A stretch of DNA of 64,000 nt from CAVQGM01 sp963712065 (GTDB lineage Bacteria > Actinomycetota > Acidimicrobiia > Acidimicrobiales > Acidimicrobilacustridaceae), in NCBI GenBank assembly GCA_963712065.1, contig CAVQGM010000001.1, positions 930,001 through 994,000 on the forward strand. Reading direction: 5' to 3'. A program made the translations under genes and the position numbers. Every line of letters starts with the position of its first letter. The first letter of the stretch is position 1. Below are positions 33,357 to 41,890 of this stretch, piece by piece. A model generated the notes under the pieces. That model did no database searches. It saw only the letters and a program-made list of their open reading frames with translations, and was not told the origin of the DNA.

Positions 33357-34508
33357 ATGACCGGGCCCGGAGTCGATCCCAAGGAGCTCCAGCACCTGCT
33401 GGACGCGATCGTCACCGTGGGCTCCGAGCTGAGCCTCCCCGTCGTGCTGCGGCGCATCGTCACGGCCGCGACCGAGCTCGTCGACGCCCGCTACGGGGCC
33501 CTCGGCATCCTCGACGAGACGGGGACCCGGCTGGCCGAGTTCCTCCACGTCGGCATGGACGAGCACACGGTCCAGGAGATCGGTGAGCTGCCGAAGGGCA
33601 TGGGCCTGTTGGGGCTGCTCATCGTCGAGCCCCATCCGGTGCGCCTCGCCCGCATCGACGAGCACCCCGACCAGGCGGGCTTCCCGCCGGGCCACCCGCC
33701 GATGAAGACGTTCCTCGGGGTGCCCATCCGGGTGCGCGGCGCCGTCTTCGGCAACCTCTACCTCACCGACAAGGCGAACGGCGAGCCGTTCACCGACGTC
33801 GACGAGGAGCTGGCCGTCGGCCTGGCCGCCGCCGCCGGCGTGGCCGTCGAGAACGCCCGCCTGCACAGCCGGGTCGGCGAGCTCATGGTGGTCGAGGACC
33901 GCGAGCGCATCGCGCGCGACCTCCACGACACGGTGATCCAGCGGCTGTTCGCGACGGGCCTGTCGTTGCAGGGCATCGTCGCCCGCCTCGCCGACGACCC
34001 CGTCGTGACCGAGCGCCTCCAGGACGCCGTCGACGACCTCGACGACACCGTCCGCCACATCCGCACCACGATCTTCGAGCTGCAGCGCGCCCGACTCCCC
34101 GGCCGCAGCGTCCGCCAGGAGATCCTCGATCTGGCCGACGAGGCCAGCGAGGGCCTCGGGTTCGAGCCGGTCATCCGGTTCGACGGCCCGGTCGACCTGG
34201 GCCTGCCCGGCGACGTCGCCGACCAGCTCCTCGCCGTCGTGCGCGAGTCCCTCACCAACGCCACCAAGCACGCCGAGGCGACCTGGCTCGAGGTCCGTGT
34301 CCGGGTCGACGAGGAGCTCGTCCTCGAGGTCGAGGACAACGGTCGCGGCATCCCCGACGCCGGCCGGGTGGCCGACGCCGCGGGGCTCGAGGGCCACGGC
34401 CTGCGCAACCTGCGCCGGCGGGCCGAGCGGCTGGGCGGTTCGCTGCAGCTCGTGCGCCCCGATGCGGGCGGCACGCTGGTCGTGTGGCGGGTCCCGCTCG
34501 GCGACTAG
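33357..34508 (+). CDS. single-GAF DosS/DosT-type haem sensor histidine kinase
   Basis: 383-aa soluble kinase. The GAF domain (residues 25-168) matches GAF-A of mycobacterial DosS/DosT: the proximal haem His is conserved in FPPGHPPMKTF (His113), the distal Tyr in FGNLYLTDK (Tyr135), and the position that is Glu87 in DosS and Gly85 in DosT is Gly50. A HisKA_3 domain follows (ERIARDLHDTVIQRLF, His190) and an HATPase (ESLTNATKHA, NGRGIPD, GHGLRNLRRRAERLGG). Compared with DosS it lacks the second GAF and the N-terminal extension. Divergent from dosR; predicted to sense O2, NO or CO and phosphorylate DosR. Confidence 0.9.
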   Translation: MTGPGVDPKELQHLLDAIVTVGSELSLPVVLRRIVTAATELVDARYGALGILDETGTRLAEFLHVGMDEHTVQEIGELPKGMGLLGLLIVEPHPVRLARIDEHPDQAGFPPGHPPMKTFLGVPIRVRGAVFGNLYLTDKANGEPFTDVDEELAVGLAAAAGVAVENARLHSRVGELMVVEDRERIARDLHDTVIQRLFATGLSLQGIVARLADDPVVTERLQDAVDDLDDTVRHIRTTIFELQRARLPGRSVRQEILDLADEASEGLGFEPVIRFDGPVDLGLPGDVADQLLAVVRESLTNATKHAEATWLEVRVRVDEELVLEVEDNGRGIPDAGRVADAAGLEGHGLRNLRRRAERLGGSLQLVRPDAGGTLVVWRVPLGD

Positions 34509-35974
34509 GCCAGCCGGGCCAGGGCCCCGAGCAGCGACTGCTGGCGGGAGCCGCTCGTGTCCACCGCGGCGGCCTCGGGCCAGTCGTCACCGGCGGCGGC
34601 CAGCGCGTCGGCGACCTCGGGCGTGACCTCCGAGGCGTCGTGCTCGTGGGCCAGCCGGTGGCGGATGCGGGCCGCGGCCACGTCGTCGGGGGCCTCGCAG
34701 CGGAGCTCGACGAGGTCGCTGTGGGCGCGCTCGGCGGCGGCACGGACGAGGGCCCGGTGCCGCTCACGGGTCCACGAGGCGTCGAGCACGACGGAGACCC
34801 CGCGGGTGGCGAGGTGCTCGGCCCGGCGGATCAGCTCGTCGTAGGTCGCGTCGGTCGCCGCCGGCGTGTAGTGGCCCTCCTCGAACACCGGCGAGGCGGG
34901 CGCCGACCGTGGTTCGCCGAGCAGCTCGCGACGAACCTCGTCGCTTCGCAGCACGGCCACGTCGAGGCGCTCGGCCAGGCCCCGGGCAAGGGTGCTCTTG
35001 CCGGTGCCGGGTCGGCCGCCGACGACGACCATCCGCACGGTGGCGGCGTCGAGGTGGCGCTCGCACAACGACAGCAGGCTCCGGGCCTCCGCGACGGCGT
35101 CGACGTCAGCGTCGCCACCGCCTGCCTCCTGGCCGGCCCGGAGGCACGCCACCTTGGCCCGGACCTGGGCCCGGTAGGCGATGTAGTGGTGCACGAGCGA
35201 CGCCGGGGCGTTCTCGCCGGAGAACTCCTGGTAGTCGTGCACGAACCGCACGGCGAGCTCGGGGGCGCCGAGCCGCTCGAGGTCCATGGCGAGGAAGGCG
35301 ACGTCGTCCACCACGTCGCCGTACCGGAGGGCGTCGTCGAACTCGATGCAGTCGAGGACCTCGGGCCCGTCGTCGAGGCAGAAGACGTCGGCGGCCTGGA
35401 GGTCGCCGTGCCCGTCGCAGATCCGCCCGTCGGCGATGCGGTCCTCGAACAGCGGCGCCCGGCCGGCGAGGAACCGGCGGGCCTTGTCGGCCACCCGGGC
35501 CACGGCGTCGGCGTCGACCACGCGCCCCGCGAACGGCGCCATCTCGGCGGTGTTGTCGTCCCAGCGTCGGGCGACTGCCCCGGCCGTGGCGTTGGCGTCG
35601 ATGGCCGGCCCCCGCTCGGCGGCGGCGTGGAACGCGGCCAGGCGCCGGGCGAGGGCGCGCAGGTGACCGGGCACGGTCGGGGTGTGGGCGGCCACGAGCG
35701 TCGACAGCCGACGGTCGTCCGGGAGTCGCCGCATGACGACGAGGTGATCGCACACCTCGCCGTCGGGGCCGACGACGTCGGCGACGCCGAGGTAGACGTC
35801 GGGAGCCAGTCGCCGGTTCAGCTCCACCTCGCGGTGGCACATCGCCTCCCGGGCCTCACGGGTGGAGAAGTCGAGGAACGGGAAGCGCACCGGCTTCTTG
35901 AGCTTGACGGCGCGGTCGCCGACGAACACCACGACCGAGATGTGGGTCTCGACGATCGCCGCCGGGGCATCCAT
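34505..35974 (-). CDS. APH-like/AAA kinase fusion (Rv2004c-like)
   Basis: 489-aa two-domain cytoplasmic protein. The N-terminal 320 residues resemble aminoglycoside phosphotransferases (catalytic loop CDGHGDLQAADVF, metal Asp in LDCIEFDDALRYGDVVDDVAFLAMDLE). The C-terminal 165 residues are a P-loop kinase-like domain (VVVGGRPGTGKSTLARGLAERL, SDEVRRELLG, LDASWTRERHRALV). This fusion is a recognised member of the mycobacterial DosR regulon; its substrate is unknown. Start ambiguous between ATG 35974 and GTG 35992. The stop shares CTAG with the convergent sensor kinase. Confidence 0.87.
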   Translation of the reverse strand: MDAPAAIVETHISVVVFVGDRAVKLKKPVRFPFLDFSTREAREAMCHREVELNRRLAPDVYLGVADVVGPDGEVCDHLVVMRRLPDDRRLSTLVAAHTPTVPGHLRALARRLAAFHAAAERGPAIDANATAGAVARRWDDNTAEMAPFAGRVVDADAVARVADKARRFLAGRAPLFEDRIADGRICDGHGDLQAADVFCLDDGPEVLDCIEFDDALRYGDVVDDVAFLAMDLERLGAPELAVRFVHDYQEFSGENAPASLVHHYIAYRAQVRAKVACLRAGQEAGGGDADVDAVAEARSLLSLCERHLDAATVRMVVVGGRPGTGKSTLARGLAERLDVAVLRSDEVRRELLGEPRSAPASPVFEEGHYTPAATDATYDELIRRAEHLATRGVSVVLDASWTRERHRALVRAAAERAHSDLVELRCEAPDDVAAARIRHRLAHEHDASEVTPEVADALAAAGDDWPEAAAVDTSGSRQQSLLGALARLA

Positions 35975-36018
35975 CGGTTCGGACGGGTTCACACCGGCGA
36001 CGGGGGGTTCCGGGCGGT

Positions 36019-36495
36019 TCAGACGGCCGAGCCCGACGCGACGGTCTCGGCCAGCGGGGCGTGCAGGTCGTACCAACCCCGCACCCGTCGGCCGGTGACG
36101 AGGTCGAGCGAGACGCTCACCCAGTAGTCGGTCCGCTCGTTGGCCCACGGTCGCAACGGCAACCGTCGGGCGACGTCGATGTCCCGGTCGTCGGTGAGCA
36201 CGCTCGACGAGCCCCGCACCAGCACGCTCCACCCGGAGTGGCTGAACGGGTCGATGTGGTCTGCCTCGAAGGCCACGACCGCGCCGTGCAGGGCGGCCCG
36301 GAGCTTGGTGCCCTCGGCGGTGCGCAACACCAGTCGCTCACGCTCGCGGTCGAGGGCGTAGTTCACGGGGAGCACGACCGGGAGGGCATCCATCGACAGG
36401 CCGATGCGGCCGACCGGCACGGTGGTGAGGAGCGACAGGCTGTCCCCCCGACTCAACACCTCGATCCCGTTCCGGTCGAGCTCCATGGCCCCCAT
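36019..36495 (-). CDS. pyridoxamine 5'-phosphate oxidase-like flavoprotein, second copy
   Basis: 158-aa paralogue of the protein at 27.8 kb, sharing the arrangement GRIGLSMDALPVVLPVNYAL, LVLRTAEGTKLRAAL, SGWSVLVRGSSSVLTDDRDIDVARRLPLRPWA. Split-barrel flavin fold. It starts at 36495 (MGAMEL; the second Met is also possible) and is 44 bp upstream of the APH-AAA gene on the same strand, so the two are probably one transcript. Confidence 0.87.
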   Translation of the reverse strand: MGAMELDRNGIEVLSRGDSLSLLTTVPVGRIGLSMDALPVVLPVNYALDRERERLVLRTAEGTKLRAALHGAVVAFEADHIDPFSHSGWSVLVRGSSSVLTDDRDIDVARRLPLRPWANERTDYWVSVSLDLVTGRRVRGWYDLHAPLAETVASGSAV

Positions 36496-36584
36496 GCTGG
36501 GCGAGGCCCCTGGAGGTCACTAGGGCCGAACGTCATGCGGGCGACGTGGCGACGAGCCCCCTGCCCCGGGGCCGGGCGACCGGG

Positions 36585-36590
36585 TACCGT
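36585..36590 (+). promoter_or_regulatory. -10 element, leaderless type (tandem USP gene)
   Basis: TACCGT ends 6 nt before the GTG at 36597. A very degenerate DosR-like palindrome may overlap 36509-36528, too weak to call. Confidence 0.45.
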
Positions 36591-36596
36591 GGCCCG

Positions 36597-37451
36597 GTGC
36601 GCACCGTGATCGTCCCGCTCGACGGCTCGTCCCTCGCCGAAGGGGCCCTCGCCCCGGCCCGGGCCCTGGCCCGCACCACCGGGGCCGACGTGGAGATCCT
36701 CCAGGTCGTCGCCGACGCCGCCGAGGCGGCCGACGCCCACACCGCCCTCGACGCGCTGGCCGCCCGCCTCCGCGCCGACGGGGGCACCGGCGTGGTCCGG
36801 CCGCCCATCGTGCTCGAGGCCGACTGGTCGGCCGAGTGCATCGCCAACGCCGCCGAGCAGCCCGGCTCGCTGGTCTGCCTGTCGACCCACGGCAGCTCGG
36901 GGGTGCGGCGCGCCCTGCTCGGCAGCGTGGCCGAGGACGTGGTGCGCCTGGCCCCCGGCCCGGTCCTGCTCGTCGGCCCCGACGTCGAGCCACCGCCCTC
37001 CGAGGCCGGGCTGGTCGGCGAGGTGCTGGTGTGCGTCGACGGCTCCCCGAGCTCCGAGGCGATCGTGCCGGCCGCCGCCGCGTTCGCCGCCGACACGGGG
37101 TTGACGCCACGAGTGGTCACCGTCGCCGGCGGTGACGTCGAGGTCGGCCTCGACGAGGAGGGCAACTACGTGCGCGAGGTGGCCGCCGCCGTCGACGCGG
37201 CCATGGGCCGACCGGCGGGCACGACCCCGTTCGAGGTGCTGCACGGCCCCGACCCGGGCGACGCGCTCGTCGCCGCGGCCCGGGCGGTGCCGGCGGCCGT
37301 GTTGGCGATGGCGACCCACGGGCGCACCGGGCTGGCCCGCGTCACCGCGGGCAGCGTCACCACCGGGGTGGTGCGCCAGTCGCCGGTGCCGGTGCTCGTG
37401 CTGCGCCCCGACGCGTCGCTCCTCACCGAGGACGAACCCGCCGCCGGCTGA
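36597..37451 (+). CDS. tandem-domain universal stress protein
   Basis: 284 aa with two USP domains (about residues 1-125 and 140-275), the two-domain form that is usual in mycobacterial DosR-regulon USPs such as Rv2623 and Rv2005c. Domain 1 begins VRTVIVPLDGSSLAEGAL; domain 2 begins VLVCVDGSPSSEAIVPAA and ends with the ATP-binding signature MATHGRTGLARVTAGSVTTGVVRQSPVPVLVL. Divergent from the second PNPOx-like gene. Confidence 0.9.
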   Translation: MRTVIVPLDGSSLAEGALAPARALARTTGADVEILQVVADAAEAADAHTALDALAARLRADGGTGVVRPPIVLEADWSAECIANAAEQPGSLVCLSTHGSSGVRRALLGSVAEDVVRLAPGPVLLVGPDVEPPPSEAGLVGEVLVCVDGSPSSEAIVPAAAAFAADTGLTPRVVTVAGGDVEVGLDEEGNYVREVAAAVDAAMGRPAGTTPFEVLHGPDPGDALVAAARAVPAAVLAMATHGRTGLARVTAGSVTTGVVRQSPVPVLVLRPDASLLTEDEPAAG

Positions 37452-37481
37452 GTCGGACGAACCGGTCCCCGGGGTCCCCGC

Positions 37482-38345
37482 TCAGGCCGGCGGCACGGGG
37501 TCGTCGAGGACCTCCTGGCCGAAGATCGCCCGCACCAGGGGGTCGTAGTCGGGACCGCGTCGGAGGTGGTGCCCGCCATCCACGGCGATCGACTCGCCGG
37601 TCACCCACGACGCCTCGGGCCCGAGCAGGAACCGGACGGCCGACGCCACGTCGTCGGGCTCGCCGATGCGGGCCACCGGCATCTGGGACAGGTAGTCGCT
37701 GGCGATCTCCTCGGTGCCGGTGAGCACCGAGGCGAGCGGGGTGTCGACGATGCTCGGCTGCACCGAGTTGACGCGGATGCCGAGCGGGCCGAGCTCGTCG
37801 GCGGCGACCCGCACGAGCATGTCGATGCCGGCCTTGCTGGCGCAGTAGGCGGCCATGTGCCGGTGCGTGACGGTCCCGGCGAGCGACGAGATGGCGACCA
37901 TGGCCCCGCCGCCGGACCGGGCGATGGCGGCGCCGGCGTGCTTGAAGGTCAGGAACGTGCCGGTGAGGTTGGTGTCCATCACCACCCGCCACTCGTCCAT
38001 GCCCGTGCGCAGCAGCGGCGCGGTCCAGCCCATCCCCGCCGACGCCACCGCGAGGTGCAGCCCTCCGAGCGGCTCGGTGGCGCGGGCGACGGCCGCGGCC
38101 ATCTGCTCCTCGTCGGCCACGTCGGCGGTGGCCCACCACACCCGGTCACCGACACCCGCCGGGAGCGAACCATCGGCGACGAGGGTGCGGGCGCCCTCCC
38201 GCAGCCGGTCCTCGCTGCGACCGACCAGGGTGACGACGGCCCCGTCGCGGAGCAGCTGACGGGCGCACGCCAGCCCGATGCCGCTGCCGCCACCGGTGAC
38301 GATGGCCGCCTTCCCCTCGAGCAACCCCGCGTCCGACCCGGCCAT
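37482..38345 (-). CDS. SDR-family oxidoreductase
   Basis: 287-aa short-chain dehydrogenase: TGGGSGIGLACA, ASAGMG in place of NNAG, catalytic Ser in AISSLAG and YCASKAGID, and the C-terminal VTGESIAVDGGHHLR. Mycobacterial homologues of this subtype are annotated as broad steroid/alcohol dehydrogenases. GGAGGGGG precedes ATG 38345. It faces the tandem USP gene convergently and is not obviously part of the dormancy island. Confidence 0.9.
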   Translation of the reverse strand: MAGSDAGLLEGKAAIVTGGGSGIGLACARQLLRDGAVVTLVGRSEDRLREGARTLVADGSLPAGVGDRVWWATADVADEEQMAAAVARATEPLGGLHLAVASAGMGWTAPLLRTGMDEWRVVMDTNLTGTFLTFKHAGAAIARSGGGAMVAISSLAGTVTHRHMAAYCASKAGIDMLVRVAADELGPLGIRVNSVQPSIVDTPLASVLTGTEEIASDYLSQMPVARIGEPDDVASAVRFLLGPEASWVTGESIAVDGGHHLRRGPDYDPLVRAIFGQEVLDDPVPPA

Positions 38346-38447
38346 GCGGTCCCCCTCCGGTTCATGGGCGTCGGCGACGCCGCGTGCGGGCGACCGTACG
38401 CTCTCGGTCGTGTCCGTCTCCACTCGCCCACGTGTCGAGCCGGGTCG

Positions 38448-39452
38448 ATGACGCCGACGTCGGACCCGACCCCGTCGGCCGGGCGGACCTGGGCGCCGAT
38501 GAAGGCGGTGCCGGGCGAGCTCCCCGCCGACGACGACCGATGGTCCTACGAGGTCAAGTGGGACGGGATGCGGGCGATCGGCGTGGTCGACGGCGGTCGG
38601 CTGCGCCTGTGGTCGGCCAACGGCCGGGAGGCGACCGACCGGTTCCCCGAGCTGGCCCCGCTGGCCGACGCCCTCGGCGGGCACTCGGCGGTGGTCGACG
38701 GCGAGATCGTCGCCCTCGACGGGCGCGGGGTGCCGAGCTTCGGCCGGCTCCAGCCCCGGATCCAGGCCCGCTCCGCCACGGCCGTGGCCGAGGGCATGGC
38801 CGACGCGCCGGTGGCCTACGTGCTGTTCGACCTGCTCGCCGTCGACGGGACCGACTGCACCTCCCTGCCGTACGAGGACCGACGCCGACTGCTCGTCGAC
38901 CTGTTCGGTGGGGGTGGCCCGTCATGGCGGGTCACCGAGTCGTGGTCCGGTGGCGGTGCCGCGCTGCTCGACGAGATGCGTGACAAGGACATGGAGGGCC
39001 TGGTCGCCAAGCGGCACGGCAGCACCTACGAGGTGGGGAGGCGGTCGGCCGCCTGGCGGAAGATCAAGGTGCGCAACGGACAGGAGCTGGTGGTCGGAGG
39101 ATGGCTGCCGGGCGAGCGGGGACGGTCGGCGACCTTCGGGGCGCTGCTGGTCGGGTACCACGTCGCCGAGGGCGACGGGCGACCGCTCCGCTACGCCGGG
39201 CGGGTCGGCACGGGCTTCGCCGACGCCGAGCTGCGGCGGTGGGCGACCCTGCTCGGTGCCCTGGCCGACGATCGCTGCCCCTTCGATCCCCCGCCGCCGC
39301 CCGCCGTCGCCCGACACGCCCGCTGGGTCCGGCCCGAGCCGGTGGTGATGGTGCGCTTCACCGAATGGACCACCGACGGGGTGCTCCGCCACCCCGCCTA
39401 CGACGGTCAGCGGTTCGACAAGGACCCCGGCGACGTCGTCCGGGAGCGCTGA
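38448..39452 (+). CDS. ATP-dependent DNA ligase (LigC/LigD-type)
   Basis: 334-aa ligase catalytic core. The adenylated Lys is in EVKWDGMRAI, followed by motif III-like VVDGEIVALDGRG, motif IV DMEGLVAKRHGSTYEVG, motif V WRKIKVRNGQELVVGGWLPGE, and an OB-fold C-terminus (YAGRVGTGF, ARWVRPEPVVMVRFTEWTTDGVLRHPAY). It lacks the polymerase and nuclease domains of full LigD, so it resembles stand-alone LigC, a backup ligase in end joining or repair. No ku gene in the window. Confidence 0.92.
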   Translation: MTPTSDPTPSAGRTWAPMKAVPGELPADDDRWSYEVKWDGMRAIGVVDGGRLRLWSANGREATDRFPELAPLADALGGHSAVVDGEIVALDGRGVPSFGRLQPRIQARSATAVAEGMADAPVAYVLFDLLAVDGTDCTSLPYEDRRRLLVDLFGGGGPSWRVTESWSGGGAALLDEMRDKDMEGLVAKRHGSTYEVGRRSAAWRKIKVRNGQELVVGGWLPGERGRSATFGALLVGYHVAEGDGRPLRYAGRVGTGFADAELRRWATLLGALADDRCPFDPPPPPAVARHARWVRPEPVVMVRFTEWTTDGVLRHPAYDGQRFDKDPGDVVRER

Positions 39453-39478
39453 GGGCGGCGCGGTGCCATGCTGCGTCG

Positions 39479-39853
39479 GTGACGGGGGACGAGATCCGCC
39501 TGGTGCTACCGGCCGATCCGCAGTACGGCCGCGTCGCCCGCGTCGCGGTGCAGGGCCTCGGGGTGCGGCTCGGCATGTGGCCACGCGACGTCGAGGACCT
39601 GCGCATCGCCGTCGACGAGACCCTCATCCTGCTCCTGCACCCCGAAGGCGGCGGCGGGCAGATCGCTTTTCGCTTCCGCATCACCGACGAGCGGCTCGTC
39701 ATCGACGCGACCAGCTCCGCCGGACGCGACCAGCACTGGGTCGACCAGGGCGCCCTCGCCCGCTTCGAAGCGCTGGTCTCCGACACCGTCGACGTCTGCA
39801 TGGTCGACGAGCTCGGCGGCCACGTCCACCTCGAGAAGCAGCTCGCGCCATGA
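39479..39853 (+). CDS. RsbW-like HATPase anti-sigma/switch protein
   Basis: 124-aa protein beginning EIRLVLPADPQYGRVARVAVQGL, with an N-box-like DVEDLRIAVDETLILLL and a tail typical of SpoIIAB/RsbW serine kinases, although the glycine-rich ATP lid is poorly preserved. In partner switching such proteins bind a sigma factor or a STAS antagonist. A STAS protein is encoded at 54.1 kb, but no sigma factor is nearby. Start GTG 39479. Confidence 0.75.
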   Translation: MTGDEIRLVLPADPQYGRVARVAVQGLGVRLGMWPRDVEDLRIAVDETLILLLHPEGGGGQIAFRFRITDERLVIDATSSAGRDQHWVDQGALARFEALVSDTVDVCMVDELGGHVHLEKQLAP

Positions 39854-39893
39854 TGGCAGCTCGCCGCGCTCGCTCCGGGAAAGGAACCCCTCC

Positions 39894-40766
39894 ATGCATC
39901 TCTCCTCCGGCATCCTCGACGGCCACACCGAGGCGGTCGCCGGCGTCATCGCGATCGGCGGCCTCGGCGTCGCCGCGGCCGCGGTGCGCCGGGCCCGCGA
40001 CCCCCGGCTGACCGCGGCACGGTTCGCAGCGGTGTCGGCGACGGTGTTCGCCGGGCAGATGCTCAACTTCCCCGTGGCGTCGGGCACCTCGGGCCATCTC
40101 ATCGGCGCGGCCATCGCGGTGGCCCTGCTCGGCTGGGCGGGTGGGCTCGTGTCGGTGTCCCTCGTGCTCGGCCTGCAGTGCGTGCTGTTCGGCGACGGCG
40201 GGCTGAGCGCCCTGGGCGCCAACGTGGTCAACATGGCGATCGTGCCCGTGGTGGTCGCCGCGGCGGTGCTCCGCGACCGGCTCACCGCGCCGCGGCTCGC
40301 CCTCGCCGGCCTGGCCTCCGTGCTCGCCGCCGCGCTCGCGTTCAGCGTCGAGTTCGCCGTCGGCGGTGCCACCGGCGACGCCGCGACGGTCACACGGTCG
40401 ATGCTCGAGGTGCACCTCCTCATCGGGCTGGGCGAGGCCGTGCTGACGGTGGCCGTCGTGGTGCTGGCGTCGCGAGTGCTCGTCCGCCCCGCCTACCTGT
40501 TCGGGGTGGCGGCGGTCGCGGTGCTGGCCGCACCGTGGGCGGCGTCGACGCCCGACGGCCTGTCCCGGGTCGCGATCGACCGGGGCTTCGAGTCGTTCGC
40601 CACCGACAGCCCCGTGACGGCGCCGTTCGCCGACTACCAGTGGGGCGACGGCCGCCTCGGTGTGATCGCCGCCGGCCTCGTGGGCGTGGTGGCGGCGGCG
40701 ATGGTCGGCTGGCTGGTCGCCCGCGCCACGGTGCCGAGCTCGACGTCGAGCTCCCCCGCCCGCTGA
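39894..40766 (+). CDS. CbiM-type ECF transporter component with CbiN-like tail
   Basis: 290-aa membrane protein. The N-terminus MHLSSGILDG carries the metal-coordinating His of CbiM/NikM substrate components, and seven or more spans follow with conserved LNFPVASGTSGHLIGAA. After residue 215 a CbiN-like segment appears (AAPWAASTPDGLSRVA with the PDGL motif), so M and N functions are fused. Cobalt or nickel is the expected ion. No CbiQ/CbiO genes are adjacent, so energising subunits must be elsewhere. Confidence 0.85.
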   Translation: MHLSSGILDGHTEAVAGVIAIGGLGVAAAAVRRARDPRLTAARFAAVSATVFAGQMLNFPVASGTSGHLIGAAIAVALLGWAGGLVSVSLVLGLQCVLFGDGGLSALGANVVNMAIVPVVVAAAVLRDRLTAPRLALAGLASVLAAALAFSVEFAVGGATGDAATVTRSMLEVHLLIGLGEAVLTVAVVVLASRVLVRPAYLFGVAAVAVLAAPWAASTPDGLSRVAIDRGFESFATDSPVTAPFADYQWGDGRLGVIAAGLVGVVAAAMVGWLVARATVPSSTSSSPAR

Positions 40767-40791
40767 ACGAGGATGCGGCCGTCGGTGGCCG

Positions 40792-41232
40792 TCAGTGGCG
40801 GCCGGTGTGGCCGAAGCCCTCGCCGCCTCGGTGGGAGTCGTCGAGCTCGTCGACCTCGTCGAGGGTGACGTGCTCGACCGCCTGCACGACGAACTGGGCG
40901 ATGCGCTCGCCGCGGGTGACCGTGAAGTCGTCATGGGGGTCGGTGTTGACGAGCAGCACCTTGAGCTCGCCTCGATACCCGCTGTCGACCAGGCCAGGAG
41001 TGTTCAGGCACGTGATGCCGTGCGCCAGCGCCAGGCCGCTGCGCGGCTGGATGAACCCGGCGTAGCCCTCCGGGATGGCCACGGCGACGCCGCACGGCAC
41101 GAGGGCCCGACCGCCGCCGGCGGGGATCACGACGTCCTCGCGAGCCCGCAGGTCGAGTCCGGCGTCACCGGGTCGGGCGTAGGACGGGAGCGGGAGCTCG
41201 GGGTCGAGCCGCACGACGGGGATGGGCAGCAC
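40792..41232 (-). CDS. dut: dUTP diphosphatase
   Basis: Homotrimeric dUTPase, 146 aa, hydrolysing dUTP to dUMP. All five motifs are visible: PGDAGLDLRA, RSGLALAHG, GLVDSGYRGELKV, RGERIAQFVV, and the C-terminal flexible arm RGGEGFGHTGRH. GTG start with a leaderless-type -10. Confidence 0.96.
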   Translation of the reverse strand: MLPIPVVRLDPELPLPSYARPGDAGLDLRAREDVVIPAGGGRALVPCGVAVAIPEGYAGFIQPRSGLALAHGITCLNTPGLVDSGYRGELKVLLVNTDPHDDFTVTRGERIAQFVVQAVEHVTLDEVDELDDSHRGGEGFGHTGRH

Positions 41233-41238
41233 GGGCCG

Positions 41239-41244
41239 ATGCTA
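41239..41244 (-). promoter_or_regulatory. -10 element, leaderless type (dut)
   Basis: TAGCAT on the minus strand ends 6 nt before the GTG at 41232. Confidence 0.5.
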
Positions 41245-41290
41245 CCGATCGCCGTCCGGGCGCTCGGCCGGTGCGGCACGGATGCACTTG

Positions 41291-41296
41291 TAGGCT
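41291..41296 (+). promoter_or_regulatory. -10 element, leaderless type (orn)
   Basis: TAGGCT ends 6 nt before the GTG at 41303; dut and orn are divergent with both -10 elements inside the 70-bp gap. Confidence 0.5.
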
Positions 41297-41302
41297 CCGG
41301 CC

Positions 41303-41890
41303 GTGCTCGCATGGATGGATCTCGAGATGACCGGCCTCGACGCGACCCGGCACGTCATCGTCGAGATCGCGACCATCGTGACCGACGACGACCTCGAGGT
41401 GGTCGCCGAGGGCCCCGATCTGGTCGTGCACCAGCCCGAGTCGGCCCTCGCCGAGATGCCGCCGGTCGTCGTCGACATGCACACCCGCAGCGGGCTGGTC
41501 GAGCTCATCCGGTCGTCGACGGTGACCCTCGGCGACGCCGGCGCCCAGACCCTCGCCTTCCTCCGCGAGCACATCCCCGAGGCGGGCACGGTGCCCTTGT
41601 GCGGGAACTCCATCGGCACCGACCGCCGGTTCCTCGCCGCCTACCTCCCCGAGATCGAGGAGCACCTGCACTACCGCTCGGTCGACGTGTCGACGCTGAA
41701 GGAGCTCATCCGCCGCTGGAACCCGAAACTGCTCGACGGCGCCCCGCGCAAGCGAGAGACCCACCGTGCCCTCGACGACATCCGGGAGAGCATCGGCGAG
41801 CTGCGGTACTACCGCGATCACTTCTGCGTGGTCGCCCCCACCGAGGCGACCGAGGCCGGCCCGGGCGCGCCCACCGAGGGTCCGGCGTGA
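41303..41890 (+). CDS. orn: oligoribonuclease
   Basis: 195-aa DEDDh 3'-5' exoribonuclease that degrades 2-5-mers, including pGpG from c-di-GMP turnover. Motifs: AWMDLEMTGLD (Exo I), LCGNSIGTDRRFLAAYLPEIEEHLHYRSVDVSTLKELIRRW (Exo II region) and KRETHRALDDIRESIGEL (Exo III with His and Asp). The C-terminal 20 residues are extra. It overlaps the following MBL gene by GTGA. Confidence 0.96.
   Translation: MLAWMDLEMTGLDATRHVIVEIATIVTDDDLEVVAEGPDLVVHQPESALAEMPPVVVDMHTRSGLVELIRSSTVTLGDAGAQTLAFLREHIPEAGTVPLCGNSIGTDRRFLAAYLPEIEEHLHYRSVDVSTLKELIRRWNPKLLDGAPRKRETHRALDDIRESIGELRYYRDHFCVVAPTEATEAGPGAPTEGPA

Noticed and set aside
36509..36528. DosR-like palindrome between the second PNPOx-like gene and the tandem USP gene
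   Set aside because: Only about 13 of 20 positions match and the GGGAC/GTCCC core is broken on both sides.
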